A stretch of DNA of 64,000 bases, taken from assembly GCA_029224185.1 (NCBI GenBank), contig CM055210.1, forward strand, positions 10,595,021 to 10,659,020, given 5' to 3'. Source of the DNA: Karalla daura (Eukaryota; Chordata; Actinopteri; Chaetodontiformes; Leiognathidae). Positions 44,374 through 55,650 of the stretch are shown here, piece by piece. Under the pieces are notes generated by a model. It was not told where the DNA came from and did not search any database. It saw nothing but the letters and a program-made list of their open reading frames with translations. How positions within the stretch are numbered: the stretch's first letter is position 1; the number at the start of each line of letters is the position of its first letter. The position numbers were made by a program, and so were the translations under genes.

Positions 44374-45365
44374 AGACCTGTCTGATCGTCACCTGGGCAG
44401 ACATGTACACCACAGCTTCTTCAAGGTCACAACATGTGAACCAAGATCCCCCCCCGGGGGAATTCGGGCCGGTGCTCTGGAGCTTCCTCGTTGGCTTCAT
44501 TTCCCACTAATACAAGGGGCCATGTCGATGGCCTTCACTCATCAGTGCCCTCAGAAATCAACCACTACCAGGCTGCATGGAACAGCAACAGTAAAATCAA
44601 TAACGTGTTTTCAAACCTTGAGAGAGAGAAAGAGAGAGAGAGACAGAAAGTCGAGGGCGGCGCTTCATGTTTACTGCACTGCAATGAAAACAAAATCCAT
44701 CATGTATTGTTTGAACCACCTCCTTGGTCTATTTATTTTTTCCATAGAAGTCACTATATACCGTTTATTTCTATAAAGAAACAGGACCAGAAGGCCTTTA
44801 TAAAAGGAGCAATAATCAAAATTATTTTGAAATGCTTGTTATACCATTAATGCCATTTTTAAGTACTTTTATAACTACTGGATTCATAGAGAAGCACATA
44901 ACTGTACCGGTGTTACGCATGGGATGGTGAGTTTGAGCAGACTAACTGAGACAAAACAAGCGGTAATACACAATTTACCACCCATTATCAAAGAGCTGTG
45001 GTCAGAGAGAGTGGCAATATGTGTCATTTTCTGAGTGCTCACTTTTGTGCAGAATAGAATTAAGTGCATAGTCCTGAACTGAAAAAGGGTCATCACCATT
45101 GCGACACCAGTCAGAGTGAATATTGAGGCAAAATAAGTAAAACAAGCAAGGTCTGAGTTTACGTTAGGAGAATGCAGAACACTAAATCTGTTCATTCGAG
45201 TGAAATTGTGTTTTTGGACGCTGTCACCGTGCCACACCAGGACAGAGAACCACGCAGCAGTTATGTGTCTGTTTCAGTTTGCTAAATCCCCCTATGAATT
45301 CTTAAACCAGATAGAAAGTGTGCATAAAGGAACTGAAAAGTCTTCCTTAAGAGACTTCTTGCTGA
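44374..45365. other. Unique non-coding stretch with short GA tract
   Basis: Self-complementary CCCCCGGGGG at 44451-44460 and an imperfect GA array at about 44620-44645. Frames at 44491-44850 and 44884-45237 have no domain. Confidence 0.45.
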
Positions 45366-45840
45366 TTCCACAGCCGGACAGCCCTAAGCCCTCGCGGACT
45401 TATCGAGAAGCGAGCATCAAAGTGTCTGAGGCTGTGAAGGCAGACATCGGGATTAGGCACATCACTCACGCTTATTTGTACCTGCGGGTCATTCTGGTGA
45501 TTCGCTCCAACTACTTTATTTACCTTTTGCACTGTGAGCTGGGACAGGGGTCTGGTAATTTGCGGAACAATGATGTATTTTGTTTTATCCTTTTAAGAAG
45601 CTTATTGGGAAAATATGTCTTTCTTTGATGATATTTCTCTGGGCGCAGCCCTGGCTTCTAAAGCAAGGTTTTGCCTGTCAGCAAGATACACTGAATTTGG
45701 ATTGACCCAGCATGAGGTAATGCAGGATACTCGCATCGATGTGACATTCAGCCCCATTCGCCTGACAGCGTCCCATTCATTTCAGCATCGCATGAATGCG
45801 AAACTGTGACGTTCCCTTCTTCTCAAAGTTTCCAGGTGAG
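45366..45840. promoter_or_regulatory. Candidate conserved element ending at a donor-like site
   Basis: 'catcgggattaggcacatca' near 45445-45465 holds a GGATTA bicoid-type core. The following unique sequence ends in 'agtttccag|gtgagcgc' at about 45834, a good splice donor match. No matching acceptor-bounded coding frame was found. The 64-codon frame at 45615-45809 stops before the donor. Confidence 0.3.
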
Positions 45841-46340
45841 CGCTATGGAGGTGTGCGTACGTGTGTGTATACACGCCATATGTGTGGGCGAAACCCTGCT
45901 CTGTTCTGAAACATATTTCTCGAGCCCGATGATCGAGCTGTGGGGGAAGAAGAGAGGGGGAGATTGAAATGTAAGGAGCTGCTGCGGTGGCGCCACAGTG
46001 ATCTGAGGGGTGCCATGGAGACGCCTGTCATGAAGGGGGGGTGCTGGGATGCGGGGGGGTGGGGTGGTGAGGGGAAGTGGGGGTTCTGTGATGTTGACGT
46101 GCCTCTGTCTGCAAAGGCTGACAATCTGCTAAAGACAAACTCCTCAGATGAGGGCTCCTTGTGTGCGTGCGCGCATCAGGGGTGTGTGTATGTGCGTGCA
46201 GATCTATGAATGCGTGTACACCCCCTATATGCAGGAGTTTGTGTATGAGTTTTGGTTGGTTTCGGCTGCGTAGGTGTGCGCCCGCTCTTTGTAGGTGTCT
46301 ACTTTAATTTGACAATATCCAAAGGAGAAGCCGCCTGCAG
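45841..46340. other. G/GT-rich low-complexity stretch
   Basis: 'gtgcgtacgtgtgtgtatac', G-runs at 46026-46085 and 'gtgtgcgtgcgcgcatcagg' make up a G-rich, CpG-bearing interval. No coding support. Confidence 0.5.
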
Positions 46341-46344
46341 CACA

Positions 46345-46725
46345 GCGACAGGGTTCAAAGGCAAATCGACCCAATTAGGACCAGAAAATGGGGATTCTCA
46401 TTTAGAAACCGAAAGTTCACGTACATAGACGCAGCCACAGAATCATAATACAAAAGCACAATATTCATGTGCTGCTCGTCTGACAAAAGACAGAGCCCTT
46501 CTCTAATTCCCCTCCGTGCTTGTGTTGTGACTGAACAAGTTGGGCTGGTTTGCCCAAAGGATCCGATTGGATCAATCGTCAGCCGGTTCATTTGTCATTC
46601 CATCGAAATTTTATTAATGTTCTCCAAACTCTCACACGGCATTGCTAGAAAAATCAACTCACTAATTTACAAAAGCGTTTAGCTTGACAAATTAATTAAC
46701 TCATCACTCTTTGGCCAATACACCT
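46345..46725. promoter_or_regulatory. Candidate conserved non-coding element
   Basis: 'cgacccaattaggaccag', 'ccatcgaaattttattaatg', 'caactcactaatttacaaaa' and 'gacaaattaattaactcatc' place several TAATTA cores in repeat-free sequence. The short frames are unrecognised. Confidence 0.37.
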
Positions 46726-46834
46726 GCAGTTAGGGGACATTGAGGACAGTCCAAGCTGCCCTACAAAGCCTCCAGAGATCGCTATAGGAGGCCTGATTGT
46801 TTAAGCTGTTCCGATGAGTGATTGTAGACTGTAG

Positions 46835-47112
46835 CAAACTGTAGGCGACATGTCGCCTCACAGCAGGAAGGACCTAGATTTGATTCCCCGGTCCCATCAA
46901 AGACCTTGTTGTAGGGGATTTGTATGTTCCATCCATGTCTGTGGAGGATTTCTACAGTTTCCCCTACAGTCCAAAAACATGCACATTTACATTGATTAAA
47001 GACTCTAACTTGCCCCTGGGAGTGAGAGGGTGAACTGTGTGTGTGTGTGTCCTGTGATGGACTGTAGGGCTTTTGCAGGTATATTCCCAGCCTGTATATG
47101 CAGGAGACAAGC
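46835..47112 (+). repeat. SINE-like repeat, near complete copy
   Basis: Head-to-tail: 'gtcgcctcacagcaggaagg', 'gatttgattccccgg' (B-box variant near 46877-46889), 'atttgtatgttccatccatg', 'acagtccaaaaacatgcaca', 'cttgcccctgggagtgagag', a GT run, 'tcctgtgatggactgtaggg', 'gcaggtatattcccagcctg'. It lacks only the terminal ATGA tail and the first bases of the head. Confidence 0.62.
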
Positions 47113-47655
47113 ATCAGCAGACCCCTGAGACAGTTATGGTACAGGTTAGATACAGGATGCATGGCCGGGGAGTGTCACAGCACATTCAACAGAATTCGGG
47201 GAAACTGGGGAAGTTGAAATGACTCCTAAAGTCGTGCGATGTTTTACTTTTACCTCATTCTATATTTGTTCAAGCCAACCTCTGTGCCTTCACAGAATCT
47301 TCCATTTTCAGTCACGACCGCACTACCTGTTCCTGAGTGTTCTCCGAACTCTTGATTTGTGGTTTGATGTACTGCTTCCTAACTCCCAGCCAATCTCAAC
47401 CATATTGCTAAATCGATATGGCCGCTGACGAATGCTCGCCCTGACAGATTGCAGGTGACGAAAATCAACTCAAACATTTGCTGGATGTCCGTTTAACAAC
47501 CCATTTGTATATAGAGGATGAGGTGATGGTGTCGGCCTTGGGGACACTACGGCTATTTCAATTACCGGAGGAGTCTCAGAAGGGTAAGGTTGAATTAGAG
47601 TTCACATGAAGAGATACACAGTCTGAACTTATATATATGAGAACTTATTAGAACA
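47113..47655. other. Unique non-coding stretch
   Basis: Sequence between two SINE-like copies in the same orientation. No motif or gene is supported. Confidence 0.5.
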
Positions 47656-47657
47656 AA

Positions 47658-47828
47658 CACTAATTGGTGACATGGCAGGTTGGTGAATAGTGCTTTAAGA
47701 AGGATGCTGGTTTGAATCCCAGATGAACTGAGGGACTCCAAAAATGCATGTTCAGGTCAATTCGAGACTTTAAATTGTCTCTGTGCGATATTGAATTGTA
47801 TGCGATGGATGATAACTGGATGATGGTT
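47658..47828 (+). repeat. SINE-like repeat, internally deleted copy
   Basis: 'gtgacatggcaggttggtga' head, GGTTTGAATCC at about 47709-47719 (one mismatch from the B box), then directly 'ccaaaaatgcatgttcaggt', 'cgagactttaaattgtctct', and a tail remnant 'gatggatgataactggatga'. The 'gcaaactcc' middle is deleted as in the copy at 98-349. Confidence 0.58.
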
Positions 47829-50110
47829 TAAAACTTATTTAAATTGTCTAATAATTCTCAATTTTTTGCCCTCCAAATAGAGTTTTGATGTAAAAATAAC
47901 ATGTATTTATTATAATGACAGCAGTTTAATTGGTGGAAAATAACTTCTGATAAACCTGTACACCGAACATTTCATTTCCTAGTCACTTTACCACATGAAA
48001 GGGGGACTTGCACATCATTAATAATGATTCATTTATTGAATTATGTGCCCAAAAAGTTTTTTTTCTACTTTTGGTACTTTTGCTTCAGAATGAAAACCCA
48101 GAGTAGCTCTTTCATCACTGAATCTTTCAGTGAGTTAAAAAAAAAAAAAATCTCCATATGTGATGTTGAAGTGTTATGGGGACACAAAAGAACAAACTGT
48201 GAGTGAGGATGTGTGAGAGTCAGCAGGGGGAGGAAAGTTATTAGCGAGAGACCGTTATTTTTAAATTTCTGACTCATCCCTATTTACTTGTACCTCTCTG
48301 CCAGGAAGAGAGTTATTCTGTATGACAAGCAGCTAAACATTTTTAAAGCTATAAAGGTACCTCTGCACGCACTTTTTTCGCCCCGACACTGCAGTATATT
48401 GGAGCACACTCTTAATTGTCCCTGTAGTTGTGAAAAATGGAACAGCCACTAATGGCATATTTATGAATGCAAGCCTGCCTCTGTGGCACAAAATACTTTC
48501 TGACAGTTAAATTTGACTGCAAGCATCTTGGTCGTGTCAGACACGTTACCTCGCTTCCCTTCGACAACAGTGGAACCCGGTCGCTCTGGCGACACCGTCG
48601 TCTAAGGATTGAGCCTGCTAAGTCGGTCTCTTTTGGGGTGGGGGGGTGGTCTCAATGCGGTCTAGGCAGCTCTTTAGCCAGCAAAAGGTATTAGACACAA
48701 TAAGGAAGCAGACAAATCTGCCATGACGAGCCCTGGCTGGCAAAGACAGCCAAATTCTCCAGTGGAGCGTGAGCAATTCTCAGCATAAGCACATTTCTGT
48801 GTCTAGAGGGGCCCCGGAGCCCAAGTCCTATGTCCTCATAGCTGCGACAGCCAACAGCAGCCATGAGGCCCAAAATTAGGCTGAACAAGCGGATGGAAAA
48901 ATGGAGAAAAACAGGGAAGATCAAAAAAGTTTAAAAACCGTTAAGAAGTGGGTTGGGAAATGGATGCAGTCTGTATATTTAGATCTATACATCAAACATT
49001 TGTTTCTAGGCTGATATGTGCAGCCCTACTTCTATAAGTGCCGACTGTAAAAATTTGCGGAGGCTATTTTGCCTCCGAGGGGAAAATTATGTTGGAAGAG
49101 GGACAACACAGCCTCATCAAATCCATGAAATGAGCACAGCCAGTGTTGCCACAATTTTAAGGTCCAGTACTCACAATCCTCTCATGAGGTATCTCTTTCA
49201 TCCTCCGGGGACCAGATATCTGTGGTAATCTAATCCAATAGCTGTTGAGACGTGTCATATTTCTTGTCATATCCCAATACCACTGCAGGATCTGGCCAAA
49301 CCACTTAACAGCTGACACCTGCGGACTTTATTAGCTGTGTTTACAAGGACCTCTTTGATACTGATGTATGTAATCTGAAAATAAGCCCTAAAAGGAGCTT
49401 GCAGGTGCTTGCCGGCATGACAGACTATTACGCTTAAACAAACTACGCCTAACAAACCTGCATGTTGCGGGGCAACGTGTTGAGAGAGAGCGAGGGGCCT
49501 GAACTCCTCGCTGTCACACACTCGTCTGCATCTGTCACAGTCTCCGTTTACAGGCCCCGCGGTCATGTCACCGAGACGTGTGAAAATAGTTGCTGAGGGA
49601 AAAGTGACGGAAGAGAAGGAGGGAACGGGGGCTGGCAGTGAGAAATCAAGCAAAGATGAAATGAGAAGAAGTGGGATAAACAAGGGAGCGAAGAGAGAGA
49701 GAGATAGAAAGCGAGAGGTAGAGGGAGGGTGGGATGGGTGGGGAGAAAACCACCAAATCAACTCGACAAGAAGTCTTGATAGCTGTGCCAGACGGCTTCC
49801 AATTCAGAGCCATTCATCTCAGCTTCCCCATCTTAAATGTAATTTAGATGACTATGTAGAGGGACTGTTTTTAAACAACATGAGCCTTAAATGAATCTCC
49901 AAAATTGTCTGATCTTTTACGTCAACAGTGGAATCATATCTCGAATGTTCTCTGAAATCTGACTTCAAACGAAAGGTTGTTTTTCTGTCAATCATAGAAG
50001 ATGAGACTTTATTGAAACCAGTCCCCAGAAGTGAAATAAAATGCACTCAAGAATTGGGAGCTCGAGGAGCATCTTTATTGCTATTTAAGAGCTACCTATG
50101 CCAGGTATTT
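47829..50110. other. Unique non-coding stretch
   Basis: Includes A13 near 48137-48150 and a GAGA/GGGA purine-rich patch at 49570-49745, whose minus-strand reading (49267-49761) gives a Ser/Pro/Leu-rich frame that reflects composition only. 48530-48700 is CpG-bearing. No gene is supported. Confidence 0.45.
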
Positions 50111-50114
50111 TAAA

Positions 50115-50345
50115 AAGGGGTGACCACCTACAAGAGGAAACTGCCATTTGAGCAATTAAAAGCCTACATCAGATGCACTTAACTCTTGCCTCATATCATC
50201 GAGCAGCGAAAACTCTGACATCATATTGACACACCAATTAGAAGAGTCATGTAACACCGCCGGTAATATCACCAGACGTAATTGCTGAGCTGAAATAGAA
50301 TGATGACTGGATCAATACAGAAAGCCTTCGAGGGAGAACGTACGT
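50115..50345. promoter_or_regulatory. Candidate conserved non-coding element
   Basis: 'catttgagcaattaaaagcc', 'gacacaccaattagaagagt', 'gccggtaatatcaccagacg' and 'gtaattgctgagctgaaata' form a motif-rich unique block. No frame. Confidence 0.35.
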
Positions 50346-50449
50346 GTGTGTGAGGATGTGTGTGAGAAGCAAGGCCACTCTTCATTGTGTAGAAGTCAAT
50401 CTCTGGAAAGGGAAAAAAAAGGTGGGAGAGAGAGAGAGGGTGGTGGGAG

Positions 50450-50625
50450 GAGGATTCCCAAAGGATTCCACCATTTCATAGCACGGTAGCCATTGGTACC
50501 TCCTGGGCTGGAACTAATTGGTGCGAGATTAACTTTCCAGTGGGATATAATGACCCCGAGCGCTCCCACACATCTTTGGATCAGTGACATCGGAAGGGGC
50601 CGGTTTCCGTGCCACGCACTGCAAG
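50450..50625. promoter_or_regulatory. Candidate conserved non-coding element
   Basis: 'cacggtagccattggtacct', 'ggaactaattggtgcgagat' and 'taactttccagtgggatata' in unique sequence include a CCATTGG/ATTGG NF-Y-like core twice. No coding support. Confidence 0.28.
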
Positions 50626-51640
50626 TGATTATTTGGTCCTGGACTGTCTGGCTGCCACGTTAAACCCGATGGGACATGGGAGGGAAAACACTCCCGGGCC
50701 ACAATATCTGTTTATGAGGATGTGGGACACAACTGTGTTGCACCTGCAGCCGCAGCGCATGGACACCTAATACAGCCTCTACAGAAGTTGCTGAAACATT
50801 TTAGTGTAATGAGAGCGATGAATTGCATCAGGACTTAAAATAATCATTTTTACCTCATCCTGAGCAGCTATAGGAGGACGGTCAGAATAAATGGACTGCA
50901 GTTTGTGGGGATGCAGGCAAATGGCATTTCCCCGTAGAGCAAAAGTGAGGACAAATTGGTTCTCTTTCATAGCTGCGTATACACTTTCTGATTGTGCTTA
51001 CGCGGCTCTGTTTTCGGTTCCATTAGTCCCCAAACAGCTGCTTGTTTTTCTTGTGGCCCGCTCTCTGCTTCCACCGCCCGGTCTTGACAGCCTGAGGGCA
51101 GCAGCGGTCAATTTCGCTGTTGTACAATCGGTCGCTATTGGACGGGTCTGGTGTTGACACGTTGATCTCCACCAGCATCGACCCGGCTCCTGTTTGATTA
51201 TCGGATGACGTCTTGTTTTGGCAGGATCAACGCCCCAACCTGCGACTTCCATCCGCGCTGTGCCGCGCTTTGTTCTCTGCTGATTCACATTGTCGCACTG
51301 AGCCTTTCACCTTGATGAGAAAGTCATAAACAAAGAAAGTTACCTACCCAGGGAGTAGAGCGATGAATTTACATTCAGTCTGTTGGCATCATTCATCTCA
51401 ACTTCAAAAGATCCGCTATCTAACGAGGGTTTTTGTTTTTTTTTACCTTGACAAAACATACACGCATAGACAAACACTAATTTAAAACTGCGAAAATATA
51501 GAAATTATCTTCCAGCTGGTGAAAAAATATGTTGAAAAGATTTTGCATCAGGCTGATTTTAAAATGGGATATACCTTCCTCCGTCTGCCCTTTTCAAGCT
51601 GATCCTCTCATTTCTTTGCCTTTTCAACGTGAACGTGAAT
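50626..51640. other. Unique stretch, CpG-enriched at 51000-51290
   Basis: The 51000-51290 part has elevated CpG ('tcggtcgctattggacgggt', 'catcgacccggctcc', 'tgatgacgtcttg' region) including ATTGG and a TGACGTC CRE-like core near 51205. Frames on both strands lack domains. A weak promoter or enhancer is possible. Confidence 0.3.
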
Positions 51641-51672
51641 GAAAACACACACACACACACACGCACACAATA
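51641..51672. repeat. (AC)n microsatellite
   Basis: Run of AC with one GC interruption at its end. Confidence 0.9.
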
Positions 51673-51823
51673 ACATGCATAATTGCTGTCCCTTTTCTGC
51701 CATTCTCGCCTTTTTCACACTGGCGCGTCTCCTCTTCTGCATATTCTCCAGAGGCAAACAATTGTCACTTTTACCCAAGATGCTATTGCACATAATAGGC
51801 CTTTTGACGGGATGCATTGTGGC

Positions 51824-51846
51824 TATATATATATATATATATATAA
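51824..51846. repeat. (TA)n microsatellite
   Basis: About eleven TA units. Readily melted, cruciform-prone sequence. Confidence 0.9.
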
Positions 51847-52325
51847 AAAGTCATTCATCCGGGGAGCAGAGCCGTCTTCTGCTAACGGTTTGAATCCAAA
51901 GTCAGATGTCCCAGTTATCACGGCAGACTTGACAAGGTGCAGCAACCACAACTCATTCCACCTGTCAGCGGCGGGTGTATTGACACGCGGAGTGGAGATG
52001 CCGTTTTCACGGGTGAGTGGCACACAGGAGTGGAAACCGTTTTGTGCAGGTAACCACACTATTTGTGGGTCATATCTCCTTTCCGGGTGTGTAGCCATTC
52101 AGGACGCTTCACAGGCTCCTTGCTATCAATGAAAAGGTGCCGTCTGATTTCAAGCATGGCAGTCCACATTCATTTTTTCTACCTCTTCTCACCTCATTTC
52201 TTTGTTTATTACTATTTGTCCTGTCTAAACTTTTATCATTATTACTACTGTTACTATTAACCGCTATTAACCATTATTTTCCTTACTTTCCTTACTCTTT
52301 CTTTACTTTTACTTATTACTTGACC
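51847..52325. other. Unique stretch ending in T/A-rich low complexity
   Basis: After mixed sequence to about 52160, the interval 52170-52325 is pyrimidine/T-rich with 'attattactactgttactat' and 'ttccttactttccttactc' tandem-like phrases. No gene is seen. Confidence 0.5.
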
Positions 52326-52594
52326 GACCCAAGTGACTTTATTTCAAAGAAAATACAGAAATCATATAGAGTGACTGCAAAAAAAAATAATAATAATAAT
52401 CAAAATACAACAAAATAGCTCTGTTATACTACTCATACTACAAGTGATTAGGCCGGGGAAAGTGCTTGATTGCTCACGACTGTTATTCTGAATTTCTCAA
52501 TTCTCAATTTCTAATAGAGGTAAGGACACTATGTGGATGAACTGGAACCATTCCATCTTGTTATGTAAATAATGCTCCACAGTATTCTTTTGCC
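52326..52594 (+). repeat. Duplicated segment, copy 1 (shorter)
   Basis: Matches 55291-55650 in the same orientation through ordered blocks: 'agtgactttatttcaaag', 'actcatactacaagtgatta', 'gggaaagtgctt', 'cgactgttattctg', 'gatgaactggaa', 'attccatcttgtta' and 'attcttttgcc'. It lacks about 36 bp after 'agtgctt' and about 40 bp after 'gttattctg' relative to copy 2. No B box, tail or target-site duplication was seen, so a local duplication is favoured, but a low-copy dispersed family is not excluded. Confidence 0.7.
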
Positions 52595-52599
52595 GAGTT

Positions 52600-52659
52600 G
52601 GTCTGCTAACTAGCTAGCTATGGCTTCAGCTATCTAGCTAGCTAGCTAGTTAGCAGACC
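52600..52659. other. Perfect 21-bp inverted repeat (hairpin)
   Basis: The left arm 52600-52620 begins GGTCTGCTAACTAGC and the right arm 52639-52659 is its exact reverse complement ending in GTTAGCAGACC. The loop is 18 nt (52621-52638). The arms include GCTA tetramer repeats near the loop but unique GGTCTGCTAAC at the base. It lies immediately between the duplicated segment and the ATCT/ATCC array. Confidence 0.9.
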
Positions 52660-52752
52660 TATCTATCTATCTATCCATCCATCCATCCATCCATCCATCC
52701 ATCCATCCATCCATCCATCCATCCATCCATCCATCCATCCATCCATCCATCA
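52659..52752. repeat. Compound (ATCT)n(ATCC)n microsatellite
   Basis: Four ATCT units pass into about 19 ATCC units without interruption. It begins at the base of the 52600-52659 hairpin. Confidence 0.95.
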
Positions 52753-53950
52753 TATCTCAAGTATCAGGCCTTGGAGGGATCACTTAACCTGCAGTCAAAT
52801 CAGGACAGCGTGCCACACTGCTCAGGGAAAAAAAAACCCATCTCTCATATGAGTACCCGCAATATCTTTTCATGTGTAATGACACACACACACGCACACA
52901 CTCACACACACACAACAGACACCTAGAGTATATATCGAGTTGAATTGCTTCCCGTGGTGCTATGTCCTTAATAAGATTCATGTGATTATAAGCCAGACAA
53001 GCAACTGCTGGCAGCGCACAATAACCTGGTTCTCTGCACATATACAAGTTCGCAACAGGATTGCAATTTCAAGCCGTTGTCTCGCTTAAATATGCTCACG
53101 CTGGGAAGACGCCTCAGACCTCACACGGGTCTGTTGTCGCCGCAAGCAATGAAATTTTCCCTGCACACAGGAGGGAAACATACAAATTCACTCACGCCAA
53201 AATGACTCCCTGTACATTGTTGGATTAATAGCACCAACTGAACACAATGTTCCCCACCTGAGAGGCTGCCAATGGACCCACTCTGAATGTGCTGCACTGT
53301 ATAGTCGGGTCTTTAGTGCTGTGGCTCTGGTCTGGTCAACCAACATTACTTGCTAACAACAAAAACAACAAAATGCAAGAAGCGTGACACGATGGCCTGT
53401 TGAATCTCTCTGGAATTAGACAGACAGAAAACTTTTTTACATACATATATGTATGTAAGTCAAGTGTTTGGATCAGTGCTAAAACTATTTCTATTATGCA
53501 TTTTTTTCTGATATTTTTATGTAGGACACGGAATAACTATGTTGTTTTTGGTGCATTAATGAGTGTTATGCTCCCACCCAGCTATTTCCCTGGGAGGAAC
53601 TATTTATAGTTGTGTTGTAAGAGCCACACTTTGCCTGAGTCCCTAATTGTATCATTTGCACTGCTTGGCCAAAAGGTTCTGGCATAAGAAGCACCCTTAA
53701 ATAATTTGGTATTTGCTTCTGGGGGTGGGAGTAGAACCTTTCCGCCACTGTCCGAATTGTGTTTATAAATATAAGAAATGTGCCTCCTCGCCACTTAGAA
53801 TCAATACTAGAGGGCTCTGGTATAGGTGAAATACCCATACCACAGAAGCTGCTCATATGCACACATAACCAACATCTTACCTCTATGTGCTTATTGGTGA
53901 GTCTGCTCACTGTTGACCACAATTAAATTCTTCAAGCTGAGTTCACACTA
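52753..53950. other. Unique non-coding stretch
   Basis: Contains an interrupted AC array at about 52883-52915 and 'acatacatatatgtatgtaa' palindromic sequence near 53440. The 118-codon minus frame 53566-53922 has no recognisable domain. Confidence 0.45.
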
Positions 53951-54905
53951 AACAGATGCGTATTCATGAGAAGTCATGTAATGAGGTTTAAGTCGAGCAG
54001 AAGACAGACGACATTGAGATAAACTGCCACTTTACCATATGAATGGGACCTAATACAACAAGTCTAGCCTCCTCTTAGGCTCTGTCACGCTCAGGTAAAA
54101 CACTGACACAGGGGCCAGGCAGAGAATACAATATTTCCTGCACCCGTTTCAAGCGCTGGAAAATCCTGGGCCATAACCAACTTTGTGCAACATTTATTCT
54201 ATTCCACACAGGATTCACAACCTGTAACAGGGCTCATTCGACCGCATGCATATTTATCTACATCCATGATTCATTAGTTTGAGGAACAAAAGGAAATTTG
54301 CATTTTGTGTATTCCAAAAATGACCATTACTTAAAAATATACAATAGTCGTCCTTGATAAACATTAGAAATGTGCAACAAAGACCTAAATCTCGGCGTGT
54401 CCTTATAATATCCCGACAGGACTGAGAGTTAAGGAAAGACCTGATGTGTATCAGCGACGTGGACCTGCATCAGAAGTAAATGGGATCACACAACAAAAGG
54501 GGTAACTGTACTATCTCAAGATAATAATAACAAAGGAGAGATATTTTTCCTGGCATGAAAACATATTATGTTTCCCAGGAACCCCAGGTCATTATTCACC
54601 CTGGATCTTGACCAACACTCTGTCCCTTCCAATCCTCCCTCCCCTGATCCTGTGAGCGAGACACTAAACATGAAGCTGTGCATGCCGACCAATGAATATT
54701 TAAAATAACAAAAGCCGTTCCCGAGGTAGGGTAAAACTCATACACTGTGTAACGGACATGTATCTAGGAGATAGTCGGTGTCACATTGGTCAAAAAAAAA
54801 TCTAAATTAGTCAAGGATCTGAATCTACAAACGAATGGAAGATGAGATCTGCTTGTGTGAGAGAGAGATAGAGGCTGTGTTGACACACAACCAGAGGACA
54901 AAATG
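53951..54905. other. Unique non-coding stretch
   Basis: 54050-54260 and 54560-54740 have mixed conserved-like texture ('gaccgcatgcatatttatct', 'ccaatgaatatttaaaataa') but nothing firm. GA patch near 54860. Confidence 0.4.
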
Positions 54906-54913
54906 CATGCCCA

Positions 54914-54940
54914 TACGCTTGTGAATTATTCACAAGCGTA
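54914..54940. other. 27-bp perfect palindrome
   Basis: TACGCTTGTGAAT and ATTCACAAGCGTA are exact reverse complements separated by a single T. Symmetry stops at the flanking bases. It could be a dyad protein-binding site, a recent fold-back mutation or a small cruciform. Confidence 0.9.
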
Positions 54941-55290
54941 CCAGGCTGAGGTTGTTAGACCTTGTTTTGATAATACCTCTCCAAACCGCAGAGGGAGGAT
55001 GAAGTCTGATGAGTCTGAAGAGTGGAGGGATGCACGAAACCCTACCCCACCCTGCTCAACCGCGTGTAGTCGAGTCAAGCCTGATTCAGCGACACATGAC
55101 TCATTTCCTTTGTTTTGTTTTTTGCTTTTTTATGAAGATTTATTTCATCCCAAGTCCCGAGTCGGTTTATGCTTATTTTTTTACAGAAGGGAGAGGAGTT
55201 TAGACATTTCCTGAATGACTTGATTCCGCTTGCGTTGTCAGCGCTGCTGCCAACTTAATGACTTTTTCATCAGATTTGGTCACTTTTATG
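54941..55290. other. Unique non-coding stretch
   Basis: No recognisable element. Frames at 54903-55214 and 55009-55203 overlap in different frames and have no domain. Confidence 0.5.
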
Positions 55291-55650
55291 GACCCATGAG
55301 TGACTTTATTTCAAAGGCAATGTAGAAATTATGTAGAGTGAGGCCGTTTGAGTCTCACTGCAAAAAGTAGTAAAAAAAAAACCAAAAAAAACAAGAAAAA
55401 CAAACTAGCTTCTTTATGTTACTCATACTACAAGTGATTATGTCAAGGGAAAGTGCTTAGCGGCAAATGAGATCTCGTTAAGCAAGTGACGGCTGCGACT
55501 GTTATTCTGTTAGGAAATGCAGAGGAGCACTGAGAATTATTCCTAAGCAATTCTTGATTTCTAATAGGGGCTAGGGAGCTTTGTTGATGAACTGGAAATA
55601 TTCCATCTTGTTAAGTAAAGCTGAAGATGCGCCACAAGATTCTTTTGCCC
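55291..55650 (+). repeat. Duplicated segment, copy 2 (longer)
   Basis: Same-orientation partner of 52326-52594. It contains additional stretches around 55460-55496 ('gcggcaaatgagatctcg' ...) and 55510-55548 ('taggaaatgcagaggagcac' ...) not present in copy 1, and an A-rich/AAC-rich patch where copy 1 has AAT repeats. The ends are sharp at 'gaccca' and 'attcttttgcc'. It is free of coding potential. Confidence 0.7.

Noticed and set aside
49267..49761. 164-codon minus frame, Ser/Pro/Leu-rich
   Set aside because: It is the complement of a GAGA/GGGA purine-rich stretch. Composition explains both openness and residues.
51824..51846. TATA-box promoter
   Set aside because: A long TA microsatellite rather than a positioned TATA box. 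No initiator or CpG context.
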